64,000 nucleotides of DNA from Osedax fenrisi (lineage: Eukaryota; Annelida; Polychaeta; Sabellida; Siboglinidae). A program made the translations under genes and the position numbers. Positions 9,660 to 19,745 of the stretch are shown one piece after another; within the stretch, counting starts at the first letter, position 1; each line of letters opens with the position of its first letter. The DNA lies in contig OZ025245.1 in assembly GCA_964019155.1 (NCBI GenBank), positions 18,699,447 through 18,763,446 of the forward strand, in the 5' to 3' direction. Under the pieces are notes generated by a model. That model had not been told where the DNA came from and did no database searches. It saw nothing but the letters and a program-made list of their open reading frames with translations.

Positions 9660-12596
9660 ATGACTATCTGAACACATTGCCCTAATAAATATTCGTTCTC
9701 TTCGTTCCTCTTCGCCTCACTCTTATTACCATTCCTTAAAAAGTCCAATTTTAGTATTATTGCTTTAACGGAAACATGGATCTCTCAAGATGATTCCGAC
9801 ATATATGCCCTATTTCACAATTTTGGTTATACATTAATCTTATCGCCACGATTATCAGGTCGTGGTGGTGGGGTTGGCTTCCTCGTAAAAACTTCTCTAC
9901 CTTTACCATGTATATCCATATCCCATAACTTCTCCTACTCTGACTGCTTAACCATATCATTCACCCAAAAACACAAATCTATATCCATTACTGTCATTTA
10001 TAGACCGCCAAAACCAGAATTCGCTTCCTTTCTAAGTGAGTTTAACGATCTTGCTACTGATCTCATAAGTTCACCCACATACCACCCTATTATACTTGGT
10101 GATTTCAACTATCATTTTAATGCTACCTCAAATCCACATATTATGTTCACTAATTTAACAAATTCATTATCCCTATCACAACATGTCAATTTCCCAACTC
10201 ATATAAATGGCAATATTATTGATCTTGTATTCTCCAGTTCTCTCCATTCTGAACTCATGGTGAGTAATATTTCTAGGCTTGATCTACTTTCCGATCACTT
10301 CCTTATCTCATTCAAAACTAACTTTACTATCACTCTTAATCAGAAAACACGTATTACATACAGACCCATTAAGAATATAAATTCCATGATATTCTTAGCT
10401 GACTTACATTCTGCTTTAGGTGACTACTGTTATTCTCCAGTTATATTAAATTCCATACTATCCCATCTTATCGATAAACATACGCCTTCAAAAACTATAT
10501 CAGTAACTCTACATCCTGATACCCCATGGTTTACTTCCCACCTCATGTCCTTGAAACGATCACTTCGTAAATCTGAAAGAATATACATATCCTTGAGATC
10601 TTCATCTTCTAGAGCTTCATTCATTGAGCAACGTAAGATCTACAAGTTAGCAATTTCCTATGCCAAATCTAGCTATTACACTCAGGTTATAAATGATCTT
10701 GCTTCTGATAACCGACGACTTTTCAGACTAGCTAATAAGTTGTTATCTCCCCCAAAACCAGCATTACTACCATCTATGATTAACATTTCTCCATTACAAT
10801 TAAGCTGTCTTTTCTCCAAAACATTTTCTAATAAGATTGACTCCATCATAATAAAGATCAATAACCATACACTTACTGCCAATTATCCTTCAATCATAGT
10901 TACCCCACCTATATCTGTTTTCTTAAGTTTTTTTCGTCCGCCACATATATCTCTCATATCTAAACTACTAAATGCATCCTCTTCGATATCTCCCTCCGAT
11001 CCTGTTTCACTATCTATTTTTAAACTTTACTCCGATTATCTATGTCCAACTATCTGTAACATCATCTCATATTCCCTAAATTCCGGTACTGTACCTTCAA
11101 TTTTTAAACAAGCAATAATCACTCCCATTCTTAAAAAACCTTCACTCGATCCTGATTCACTTCTCAATTATCGCCCAATTTCTCAGCTACCTTTGGTGAG
11201 TAAAATTTTGGAAAGAGTTGTCTCTCGTCAACTAATCTCCTATTTAACGGCCAATAATCTCCATATTCCTCAACAAAGTGGTTTTCGCCGAGGACACTCC
11301 ACAGAAACAGCACTACTAAACGTAATTGATGTAATCACTTCTACCCTTAATACTAAAAACTGCTGTCAACTAGTAATGCTGGACATATCCAGTGCTTTCG
11401 ATACGCTTGATCACAAAATTCTACTGTCCCGTCTACACCTGCTTGGAGTTAGAGACCTTGCTCTCTCATGGTTTACTTCATATCTATTTGACCGTAGTAG
11501 CAGTGTAAAAATATATAATTCTTTTTCTTCCCCTTCTCCTATGAAATATGGTGTTCCCCAGGGATCAGTACTCGGTCCTTCACTTTTCTCAATTTATTTA
11601 TACCCATTACCATCCATAATATCTAAATATCCAAATATATATTACCATCTTTATGCAGATGACATATAACTATATATGTTTCTTCCAACTAATTCATCAC
11701 CAGGTCTCAATAATCAACTCTCTAATTGTGCTAATGACATTAAAGAATGGCTTATTTCTAATAATCTTCTCATTAATACCTCCAAAACTAAATTGTTGAA
11801 TCTTTCTCCATCACCAACTTACTTCCCTCCTTTTCTTATTGATAATATTGTAATATCTCCTTCTCCTACTGCATCTAACTTAGGTGTAATTTTTGATTCT
11901 ACTCTTTCCTTCATTCCTCATATTACGGCCATCACTAAATCTGCAAATTATCATCTATTTAGAATTAGAAAAATACGAAAATCAATTACTGTATCTCTTA
12001 CTAAAACTCTAGTTAATTCCCTTGTACTCTCACGTATAGATTACTGTTCCTCAATCCTTATAAATCTTCCATTATCATCTATCTCTCCCTTAAATCGAGT
12101 TATTCGTTCATCAATCCGTACAACATATAACCTACGTATTCGAGATCATTCCTCTACTTCCTCATACCAACACCTATCTCCATGGTTCACATTTAACAAA
12201 CGCTCTGCTTATCGCATATTATCTATTGTTCATTCCTCAATATACTCTTCAAATTGCCCTTCATATATTTCTGCTTCTCTTGTAAAAAGAGCTCCCCTTC
12301 CATCACTTAGAAACCACGCATCTCACCTTCTATCTACCCCTATTCTACGTCCCTCAAAAATGAATACTCGGGCACTGAGTTATATTGGTCCTAAGCTATG
12401 GAATTCACTCCCGCCCTATATTAGATCTATAAAATCGCATAAAACATTCATGAAATATATACAACAATTGATCTCAAGTTGGGAACCTGAATTACTAATA
12501 TTGTTTGTCATTATTATTTTATTAATTAATTTCCGTACGGCTTATTCTATTTTATTGTATTATTATTATTGGTATTTATTGTTTACCTACTTTTAA
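9660..12596 (+). pseudogene. LINE ORF2, endonuclease and reverse transcriptase, one frameshift and one stop
   Basis: The endonuclease begins with INIRSL, then LTETWI, SGRGGGVGF, VIYRPP, ILGDFNYH and LLSDHFLI, so the catalytic Asn, Glu, Asp and His are visible. RT motifs follow: NYRPISQLPLVSKILERVV, QQSGFRRGHSTETALL, VMLDISSAFDTLDH, GVPQGSVLGP and YADD. A frameshift lies near 9735. Right after YADDI is an in-frame TAA (11667-11669), where relatives usually have Gln (YADDIQLY); a single C-to-T change explains it. The frame then stays open to 12596 with the usual SNLGVIFD thumb motif and C-terminal Cys/His region. Confidence 0.85.
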
Positions 12597-12676
12597 TATT
12601 TGTATTCTATTATATACACTTTTGAGAAATCATTTATGATTTATTTAAGTGTCTAAATAAACATTCAATCAATATA

Positions 12677-13812
12677 TTATACTAATTATATAAATTATAG
12701 TAATCATTCAGTGAAAAATTTGTTTTTGTCAATATGAAAAAATATAATAATATTCCACTTTTTCTCACTTCTAAATATGTCTCTAAATTGTTATTCAATT
12801 TATATTGTTGCCATCCAGTTTTTTTATTAATGCAGCCATATAAAAATATAAAATATACCTATTGATGTATGGTATACTCATGCCTGGCATATAGAGAAAA
12901 GAAACTATTGTTTAGTAAAACATAACAATAACTAGTGAATGATGCCCAATGAATCATGCACATTGTATTATGCTCAGTGTGTGATGCACACACACACACA
13001 TACATGATGTAATATTGTAGCCAGCACTAAACAATACCTAGTAACCAATGAGTTTAAACCCTACTAAATAAATAATGCCTCAACACCTATACTACACAAA
13101 CAACACACACACATTGATGCACAGAGACTACCACATATACTACAATAACTAGAAAAAACAATATAAATAAAGTGGATAAGAAATTGATGCACATGCAATG
13201 CATGTAAAAGATAGATACGTGAATGGCACTTTTATCGATAAATTAACAAAATTGTATCACTGATTTTGATTGGATATTAGTCCTATTATATGTCTAATAT
13301 TAAAACAGTATGCTTTTCTTCGAAATAGATTAAAGTGACTTCTATCTATATCAATGTATTTAGATTATAAATATCAATAAAATAGTATGATATCTTCAAT
13401 TTAAATACACAAAATTACGAGGAATGTTGATATGATGTATTTTAAATATATAATTTTATTTTTAGTACAGTAAAATTGGTAGTAATTATCAATATATATA
13501 TATGTATAAATAAATATTATAAATAAAAAGTAGTGGGCCAGATAGTGGGTTTTGACTGCAGAGCCCGTAGTGGATAGTAATTACTTTGTTAACATACACT
13601 ACATTCAATTGCTTATCCACTTTCTTTATATCAATGTAAAATACTAGCTATTAATATCGAAGTTAAACCATTGTTTAATAAACATGTCACAATACAACTA
13701 TATCTATAATGTGGCTGAATGTATGCAGACTTCATGATGAATGGTTGCATCCAGCATGCATCAACATAACACATACTTGTGATGCACAGATCATGTATCA
13801 CATCAACTATAG
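12677..13812. other. TEX14-like intron 7 (exon 7 side), no gene seen
   Basis: AT-rich with short (CA)n runs near 12988-13000 and 13105-13115. Repeated GATGCACA-type words occur through 12940-13200 and again at 13760-13800, but no defined unit. Confidence 0.45.
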
Positions 13813-14001
13813 CTAACAATGGTACATCTCAATTGTTAATATGTCAGTATGTTCTAACAATATATATAACATACTAAATACAAAATACCATTCTATTGTT
13901 CTATAGAACTATGGCATGTTGACTGTATTTAGACTACATATTCTGTATCTATGGTTAGAATATACTGGCATGTTAACAATGAGATGTACCATTGTTAGTA
14001 A
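13813..14001. repeat. Foldback element, about 45-bp arms
   Basis: The left arm begins CTAACAATGGTACATCTCA and its reverse complement, TGAGATGTACCATTGTTAG, closes the right arm. About 45 bp match with few differences around a loop of about 100 bp. Likely a MITE-like foldback; no ORF. Confidence 0.75.
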
Positions 14002-14310
14002 ACATTGACCTCAATACATTGATGACATACTCATCTGAGATATATTACTGTATCCAGCACTAAGCTATGAATAGTAACCACTAAGACCTACCAACACAAT
14101 TGAAGTCATACAGTGTATTGAATACACTTGATTCTATAGCCATAACTATAAAATTTCTTGGATCTACAACACACACATATTGATGACAAACATCTTGTAC
14201 TCTTACATACATACACACACACACAAACATATACTAACATAATATATAGTTGTATCATGCACTTAATAACACACACACACACACTACACTACTACTAGCA
14301 ACACACTAAC

Positions 14311-14412
14311 ATGATGTATTCGTTCTCCCTGATCAGCATCTCCATCTTGTCTGACGACGCCTGGTCGCGGTGAAGACGTTTGATGGTCACCAGACTTTTG
14401 TTCCAGAACATT
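14311..14412 (-). CDS. TEX14: TEX14-like exon 7 (pseudokinase VAIK and start of helix C)
   Basis: 102 bases with acceptor ACACAG and donor AT|GTTAGT, phase 2 in and 2 out. The peptide reads MFWNKSLVTIKRLHRDQ, then SDKMEMLIRENEYIM. Vertebrate TEX14 has VWNxSRVTVKELNL followed by LADLLIAEQEHSS. The ATP-site Lys (VTIK) is retained. The acceptor and first codons are repeated upstream in four 69-bp copies, each with an in-frame continuation, so the exon could instead start at 14481, 14550 or 14619. I chose the innermost acceptor because it restores the family length. Confidence 0.85.
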
Positions 14413-14700
14413 CTGTGTAGTAATTCACACATCTGGGTATTAGCGCGGGTAACAATGGAGGTAGTATTGTTCCAGAACATTCTGTGTAGTAATTCACACA
14501 TATGGGTATTAGTGATGGTAACAATGGAGGTAGTATTGTTCCAGAACATTCTGTGTAGTAATTCACACATGTGGGTATTAGTGAGGGTTACAATGGAGGT
14601 AGTATTGTTCCAGAACATTCTGTGTAGTGATTCATACATCAGGGTATTAGCGCGGGTAACAATGGAGGTAGTTTTGTTCCAGAACATTATGCGGGCGTAG
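14401..14700 (-). repeat. 69-bp minisatellite spanning the exon 7 acceptor
   Basis: Copies begin at 14401, 14470, 14539, 14608 and 14677 (period exactly 69 bp, 23 codons). On the sense strand each encodes MFWNK followed by SIVT and ANT-type residues to LLHR, with no stop across all copies. Four copies carry an ACACAG acceptor candidate; the outermost has AT instead of AG. The unit contains the exon 7 start, so part of a coding exon has been amplified. Confidence 0.9.
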
Positions 14701-14814
14701 ATAACATATGTTAGGTATTATTATTGCGGAATATTCTGCAGGTGTACGTTAAACGCATGCATGTAAGTTTTATTATTATGTAGTATAATAATAATAATAA
14801 TAATATTTATTAGT

Positions 14815-14930
14815 AGACTTTATTTTCTATTTCGTTTTCTAGTTTATAATACTAATATGACGTTTGCTCCTAAAGAGAATCACAATAAGCTACAGCTGCA
14901 CACTGTTAGTTGTTGTCACCCGATGATAAG
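14815..14930. repeat. Intronic repeat copy (pair with 6520-6640)
   Basis: Direct, diverged copy of the sequence at 6520-6640 (TTTTCTATTTCGTTTTCTAG start, GTTGTTGTCACCCG near the end), about 400 bp 5' of exon 7 in gene sense. Confidence 0.7.
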
Positions 14931-15949
14931 TATCATCAGTGTGTTGTAAGATTGTATCTTATTACTGCGATACCCTTCACGAGCAAACGTGCATATATAA
15001 TGAATACAATATATTAAATATATAATATCGATATAAGAAACATACGTATATAATGAATATAATAAACTACAAAAGAAAAAATAAAAATATGTTCTAATAA
15101 TAATGATAATTATTAGATTATCAGGCATACTATATATTCTTAAAAGTATACATTAATGTCGATGATATCCTTAACATAATCACAGTATATATATTTCAAA
15201 TAGAATGAAAATTTAAATAAAGAAGTATATATGCGTTATATATATAAGGTATATATTTATCAAAATATTATTAATTTATCACTATTTACATTCAGTTAGG
15301 TGGTCGTCATTTTTATATTACAAATATTACGCCGTAAAATGAAAAATTTCATTTAAAAATTAAGCGAAATATGAATCGGATACGTTACCTACAAAAGTAG
15401 TTTCAGCGTCTCGTATTATTTAGAATTAGATCGAATTAAGTATTTAATATTTAGTTTATTTATTCGTTTGTCAAAATAAAAATATATCTAAATTCGAATG
15501 CTGCATTCGAAAATGAATAGTTTATTTATATTTTATGAACTATGCATAATTCTACTTAATAGATCATCCGTAGCTATATCAATATATTCTATAGTAATAT
15601 AGTATATATTCTTAATAGAATAGAAATATCAAATTATAAGGTTCTCAAATATTACAGATTATTTTAATTATATCATAAACATATATTTTAATTAAAATGT
15701 ATAAATAAAGATCATTTTTTTTGCGAATAATAACCACTTACAAAAGCGAATAAAGCGTATGAAAGCATTGTATTGTAAAGGATAAATTATAGAAAACGCC
15801 TACATTCTAGTACCAACTGAAAATTAACTATTGTATAATATAGAATTTTTATAAAATATATATTAATATATATAGTATTATTAATTAAATATTATAATCT
15901 AAGTAAAAAATAACAGATTAGTTAAAACGATAACAGCCGACTAAAGGCA
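14931..15949. other. TEX14-like intron 6, no gene seen
   Basis: AT-rich (TATATA, AATAAT) sequence without a supported exon or clear repeat unit. Confidence 0.5.
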
Positions 15950-16203
15950 ATAAGTCAACTATAGAGGGCGCTAGTCGATACACAATTATTATAGTATTAT
16001 ATTACTGAAAGTGTAATATTTACTCAATTATAAACTCATTCATTATTATAATTATTGTACAATATAACGCCCACAACTCTGATGTATAATACACATGCAG
16101 AGATTCATACTATAGTATATATATAAAAATATAGTCATTTACTATATATTCCGATATTATTTCGATATCATTAGCACCCTCTATAATTGAACTATTCATA
16201 GTA
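15950..16203 (-). mobile_element. Small interspersed element, about 250 bp, copy 1 (minus)
   Basis: The reverse complement aligns along its whole length with 27531-27772, including TAGTTCAA(T/C)TA(T/C)AGAGGGTGCTA at one end and CGCCC(T/C)CTATAGTTGA at the other. These ends are themselves inverted repeats of each other, so this looks like a MITE with imperfect ends AGTTCAACTA. No ORF. Confidence 0.7.
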
Positions 16204-16494
16204 TTGTTTATAAATGTTTGCCTTTAGACATGATATAGCTTTAAAACCTCCGTTATATAATGCTTATTACTATGTGGGTAGAGTGATATCAAGACAAATA
16301 ATTATATAATATAATAGTTACATAATATAATAATTTTATAATATAAAAATTATTTAATATAAAAATTATTTAATATAATAATTATATAATATAATAATTA
16401 TACAATATAATAATTATATAATATAATATATATATATAAAAAGCGAATGAATTAATTACGTCTACACATTGGCTGAGTTAACGCGCGGCCCAAC
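16204..16494. other. TEX14-like intron 6 (exon 6 side)
   Basis: Short intron stretch, mostly ATAATTATATAATATAAT microsatellite-like sequence at 16295-16435. Confidence 0.5.
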
Positions 16495-16619
16495 CCTTCC
16501 ATGATGACGAGAGATCCGTTATAGTAGGTCAGCGAGTCCTTGTCGTGTCGCAGCGCTCCCTCGGCTATTATCGGTACTATAGACACGCCTCCCACAAGGT
16601 CGCCGTTCTCAACGTAAAC
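16495..16619 (-). CDS. TEX14: TEX14-like exon 6 (pseudokinase beta 1-2 strands)
   Basis: Acceptor CGCGTAG gives phase 0. The peptide begins VYVENGDLVGGVSIVPIIAE and ends YYNGSLVIMEG. Vertebrate TEX14 has FYLTGGTQLAYLGSLPVIGE and FFSGPYMVMTN at the same place. The donor is uncertain. GAAGG|GTTGGG (used here, phase 2) gives a gap-free join to exon 7 (IMEG|MFWN against VMTN|LVWN). CCAAT|GTGTAG at 16468 is also phase 2 and would add nine residues. Between the acceptor and exon 5 a second diverged copy of the acceptor sequence lies near 16715-16740. Confidence 0.85.
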
Positions 16620-16993
16620 CTACGCGGCAGGGGGCGGGGTAACTCTTTATAGGTGTTATGGTAATATTGTAATATTGTAATCACGATCTACTATCGAAAC
16701 ACCAATCACACCAATATCCACGTAAACTTACGGCTAGGCGAAATAGAAATCCGATTTCAACTTTTTAAACGGATTAATACAAACATTATCGTAATAGTTT
16801 TTATCATGAGTAAAATATGCATCGTATGAATTCATATAAATTGGTGAAATTAATGTATATAATTATTAAATTAGATTTGATTATTAAAAATAGATTTGTA
16901 TTCGAAACAATTTTAATAATGCCTAATCAATATATAAGCATAATAAATAAGTGGCGTTTATTAACGAGAGCACTGAAATAGTACTAATGAAAC
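16620..16993. other. TEX14-like intron 5
   Basis: Short intron of 374 bp, AT-rich. Near 16719-16740 ACGTAAACTTACGG resembles the exon 6 acceptor region ACGTAAACCTACGC. Confidence 0.5.
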
Positions 16994-17105
16994 CTTGCCG
17001 TATCCGAAAGAATTATTCGATTTGGAACCGTGAATTTTCTTATCCATTTGAAAGAAATTTCCGAAATTAAAGAACGACTTCGTCAGGGAGGTATTCGACA
17101 TCGCG
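16994..17105 (-). CDS. TEX14: TEX14-like exon 5 (linker between ankyrin and pseudokinase)
   Basis: 112 bases with acceptor CTTTTCAG and donor AAG|GTTTCA, phase 2 in, 0 out. The peptide includes AMSNTSLTKSFFNFGNFF and ends SKSNNSFGYGK. Vertebrate TEX14 ends the same segment with AQNIYSFGFGK directly before the pseudokinase. The spacing from DSAERL in exon 4 to SFGYGK, 47 residues, is nearly identical to the vertebrate protein (46, from memory). The ORF is only 37 codons long, so it is easy to miss; splice phases and the SFGYGK motif identify it. Confidence 0.82.
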
Positions 17106-17123
17106 CTGAAAAGTGTGAACATT

Positions 17124-17155
<32 letters not shown>

Positions 17156-17486
17156 TAGATAATTTATGTATACACAAATATAACAAAGATAGTTCTCATT
17201 TGTGTTTTAGCAAAATAATAATACATAAAAAATAAATAAACGATAAAATAATATAGAAGTAAAAAAATAGGATTGTAGCAATGATGTAACAAGTATTAGA
17301 TCTAGAGGTAGACCATTCCATAGTGCAGCTGCCGAAAAAATCTCTTGCCATATCTATATATATAATACATATTATATATATAAATATTGAAATTATTATT
17401 TATATCATTAATAAAAATGTACTATAATAGTTACGTTTGCGTAGGTACGATTATATACATTTCATTATGGTATCTACGAGTTGAAC
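17106..17486. other. TEX14-like intron 4 (exon 5 side)
   Basis: AT-rich, with an (AT)n run at 17130-17150. No feature beyond that. Confidence 0.5.
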
Positions 17487-17652
17487 TTCACAAATCCACG
17501 ACCAGGAGGACGTGTCCATTAAAGAGAGGGTCGGATGGCATCGGAGAGAATAGCGGCGACGTTCAACTTCTGACCTTGGAAAGAAGGGCAGCAGACCGAG
17601 AGGCCTACGAAAGTCAAGTGTACGCGCGTGTTCTGCGAGGGGACGCCAAGTC
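17487..17652. other. Unassigned GC-rich coding-like island
   Basis: About 170 bp of GC-rich sequence in AT-rich intron 4, open in one frame on each strand. On the minus strand it can be read as an exon (acceptor GCGTAG, donor GAA|GTTCAA) with phase 2 in and 0 out, the same phases as exon 5, giving TWRPLAEHARTLDFRRP to SSWSWICE. On the plus strand the frame reads LERRAADREAYESQVYARVL. I do not recognise either product. Exon 4 joins exon 5 well without it, so it may be a mutually exclusive exon, a relic or unrelated DNA. Confidence 0.35.
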
Positions 17653-17715
17653 CTACGCAACTAAGTCGAGTGGAAGTCATGTTTTATTATTAGATAGGTA
17701 AAGATCGATTGATAA

Positions 17716-17830
17716 TTTATTTAAGCAAATACATGGCCGAAAATATAATCTAAAGTATAAAGTATAAATATTTGCTAACGATAACATACGTTATAGAAAT
17801 AAGCAAAGAATAATACGAAATTAAAAAAGT
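17716..17830. repeat. Intronic repeat, copy 1 of 3
   Basis: About 110 bp (contains ATATTTGCTAACGATAACAT and GCAAAGAATAATACGAAAT) is similar in direct orientation to 26005-26095 and 26665-26760. Confidence 0.65.
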
Positions 17831-17956
17831 AAAGAAATTAAAACGTTAATTAGATATCGCTGATTAGTAATTAATGAAAGAGGTATACCGTTAATGACCG
17901 CTGTGGTTTCAATGGCGATAATAAATATTCTATAGAATAGATGTGATGACCTAAAT

Positions 17957-18190
17957 CAGTGATTCCCAACCTATGAGTCATGACCCACATTTGTATCATT
18001 GGGTTATTTTGTTGGGTCATGATTTCTAAAAATATTTATATATTTTTATATATTATAGTTTATATTATTCATTTATGACTACAATTTAATAATATAAAAA
18101 TAAAATTTGTCATTGGGTCATAGTATATTTTTAAATTAAGAATTATCAAAAAAGGGTCATGATGAGAAAAGGTTGGGTTGGGTACCACTG
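17957..18190. mobile_element. hAT-like MITE, 234 bp
   Basis: The left end CAGTGATTCCCAACCTATGA and right end, reverse-complemented CAGTGGTACCCAACCCAACC, are typical non-autonomous hAT termini; inner GGGTCATGA blocks are also inverted. The 8-bp flanks are not convincingly identical, so the target duplication has decayed or the boundary is slightly off. Confidence 0.75.
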
Positions 18191-18295
18191 TTTTAGATAG
18201 AGGGCTATCTAGATATATAAATGTGTTACAATAATAGAAAATATTCAATATTATATTGAAGCTCTAAAACTTGAGGAGATATAGTATACATGTAT

Positions 18296-18720
18296 CAATG
18301 ATATTGCGAAGCATAGATATAGCACCCCTTATCTAATCAACTTACTTAAAACTTACAACTTACCCGTGCAACTGCTAGCGGTATTATCGAATCATTGAAA
18401 TAGATTTAGGTTTGAGACCATTGAAATGTTTTCAATGTTCTATTTAATTACATGCAATATAAGTTAGCTTTTACTCACCTCTTAGATACATTTAGAACCA
18501 AAATATCCTATTTCTTTGTTATATATTAGTGATGAACACTTAATTTTCATCAAATAAATAATAATTAAAAACAATTTATTTTACATTTTAAAAGTTTGAT
18601 ACAAATTCACATTATAAACAACAAAATCGTCCGAAATAACAATTTATATAGGTGGCGCTGTTTATGATATGTGTACAAAATTAAAATATATGATTTCGCA
18701 TGAGTAATATAATATATATT
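18296..18720 (+). repeat. Interspersed repeat of about 420 bp, copy 1 of 3
   Basis: Diverged copy of a non-coding repeat also found at 19312-19745 and 26884-27318 (all plus orientation). Shared words include GATTTAGGTTTG, AAATTACATGCAATATAA, TTAGCTTTTACTCAC and GGTGGCGCTGTT. No ORF and no clear terminal repeats. Confidence 0.75.
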
Positions 18721-18756
18721 TCATTAGAAAAATATTTGCATATACATTGTTACAAT

Positions 18757-18920
18757 GATAATAATTTATTAAAAGACATTTTTGTTTTCTGTTTTCTATT
18801 CTTGTTTATATTGTATATAATTATTATATAATATACAATGTATAATAATATTATTCTACAATATAAATAAGAATAGAAAACAGAAAAAAAATGTCTTTTA
18901 ATAAATTATTATTATTATAA
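18757..18920. repeat. Foldback (about 60-bp arms)
   Basis: Near-perfect inverted repeat: AATTTATTAAAAGACATTTT on the left is mirrored by AAAATGTCTTTTAATAAATT on the right, with arms continuing through the TTTTCTATTCTTGTTTATATTGTA region. The loop is short and AT-rich. Confidence 0.85.
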
Positions 18921-19311
18921 ATATGAGTTCATTGAAGTATCATTCATGAGATACACCATTGTAACATTACAACAGTGGAGAGTGACATTTTAGTAATGGT
19001 AGATAAGTATATCACACACTGTGTGTGTGTGTTTTGATACATTCACATGTAAATGGATAAGCATATTCAGGGCTATTCAAAGTAAAGTGCACATACATTT
19101 ACTAATTTAATTGAATACGTTTTTATTGAATTATATTTATACTGTATATATATAAATATATACAATATAATTTAAGCATATTTATAATATATATATAGTA
19201 TATTATTTATTATATACATGTATAAATGGACATACAAAATAGGGCTTATTTTATTATGATATTTCTATAGAAATTGTATGTTTACAAGTATTACCAACTA
19301 TTTTTCTAAGC

Positions 19312-19745
19312 AAAGATATAACACTCCCTACATCTATGCAACGTGATTAGTATTAATACATCCCGCTGCTAGCAACAGTATTGAAATCGATTTAGGTTTG
19401 CAGCGATTTGCATACTACAATGTTTTCATTGCTCTATTAAATTACATGCAATATAAATTAGCTTTTACTCACCACATACATATGTATAGTATTTGAAACC
19501 AACATATCCTATTGATTTGTTATATATTGGTAATGAACACTTAGTTTTCATAATACAAATAATAATTTAAAGCATATTATTTTTCATTTTAAAAGTGCTT
19601 AGTTTGACAAGAATTTACATTATAAACAACACATAGTTCCGAAAATTGACCCTATATAGGTGGCACTGTTGGTTTTTGTATACAAAATAGAATTACATAA
19701 GTTTTATATCATTCCTTAGAAAAATATTTGCCATTACTATAAAAA
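19312..19745 (+). repeat. Interspersed repeat of about 420 bp, copy 2 of 3
   Basis: Closest relative of 26884-27318: shares ATATAACACTCCCTA, CATCCCGCTGCTAGCA and GCAGCGATTTGCATACTACA. Function unknown. Confidence 0.85.

Larger units (their letters stand above)
8260..12676 (+). mobile_element. CR1/L2-type LINE, near full length
   Basis: About 4.4 kb on the plus strand, antisense to the host gene, in TEX14-like intron 7. It has ORF1 with a PHD-like zinc finger, ORF2 with APE-type endonuclease and reverse transcriptase, and a short 3' region ending in AATAAACATTCAATCAAT. A PHD-finger ORF1 is a known feature of CR1-like LINEs. ORF2 is disabled by one frameshift and one stop. The 5' boundary is uncertain; no target duplication was identified. 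Confidence 0.85.

Noticed and set aside
17487..17652. Treating this island as the constitutive exon 5
   Set aside because: Phases fit, but 16994-17105 also fits and carries the SFGYGK motif at the right spacing, so it is the better exon. The island is kept as a low-confidence candidate.
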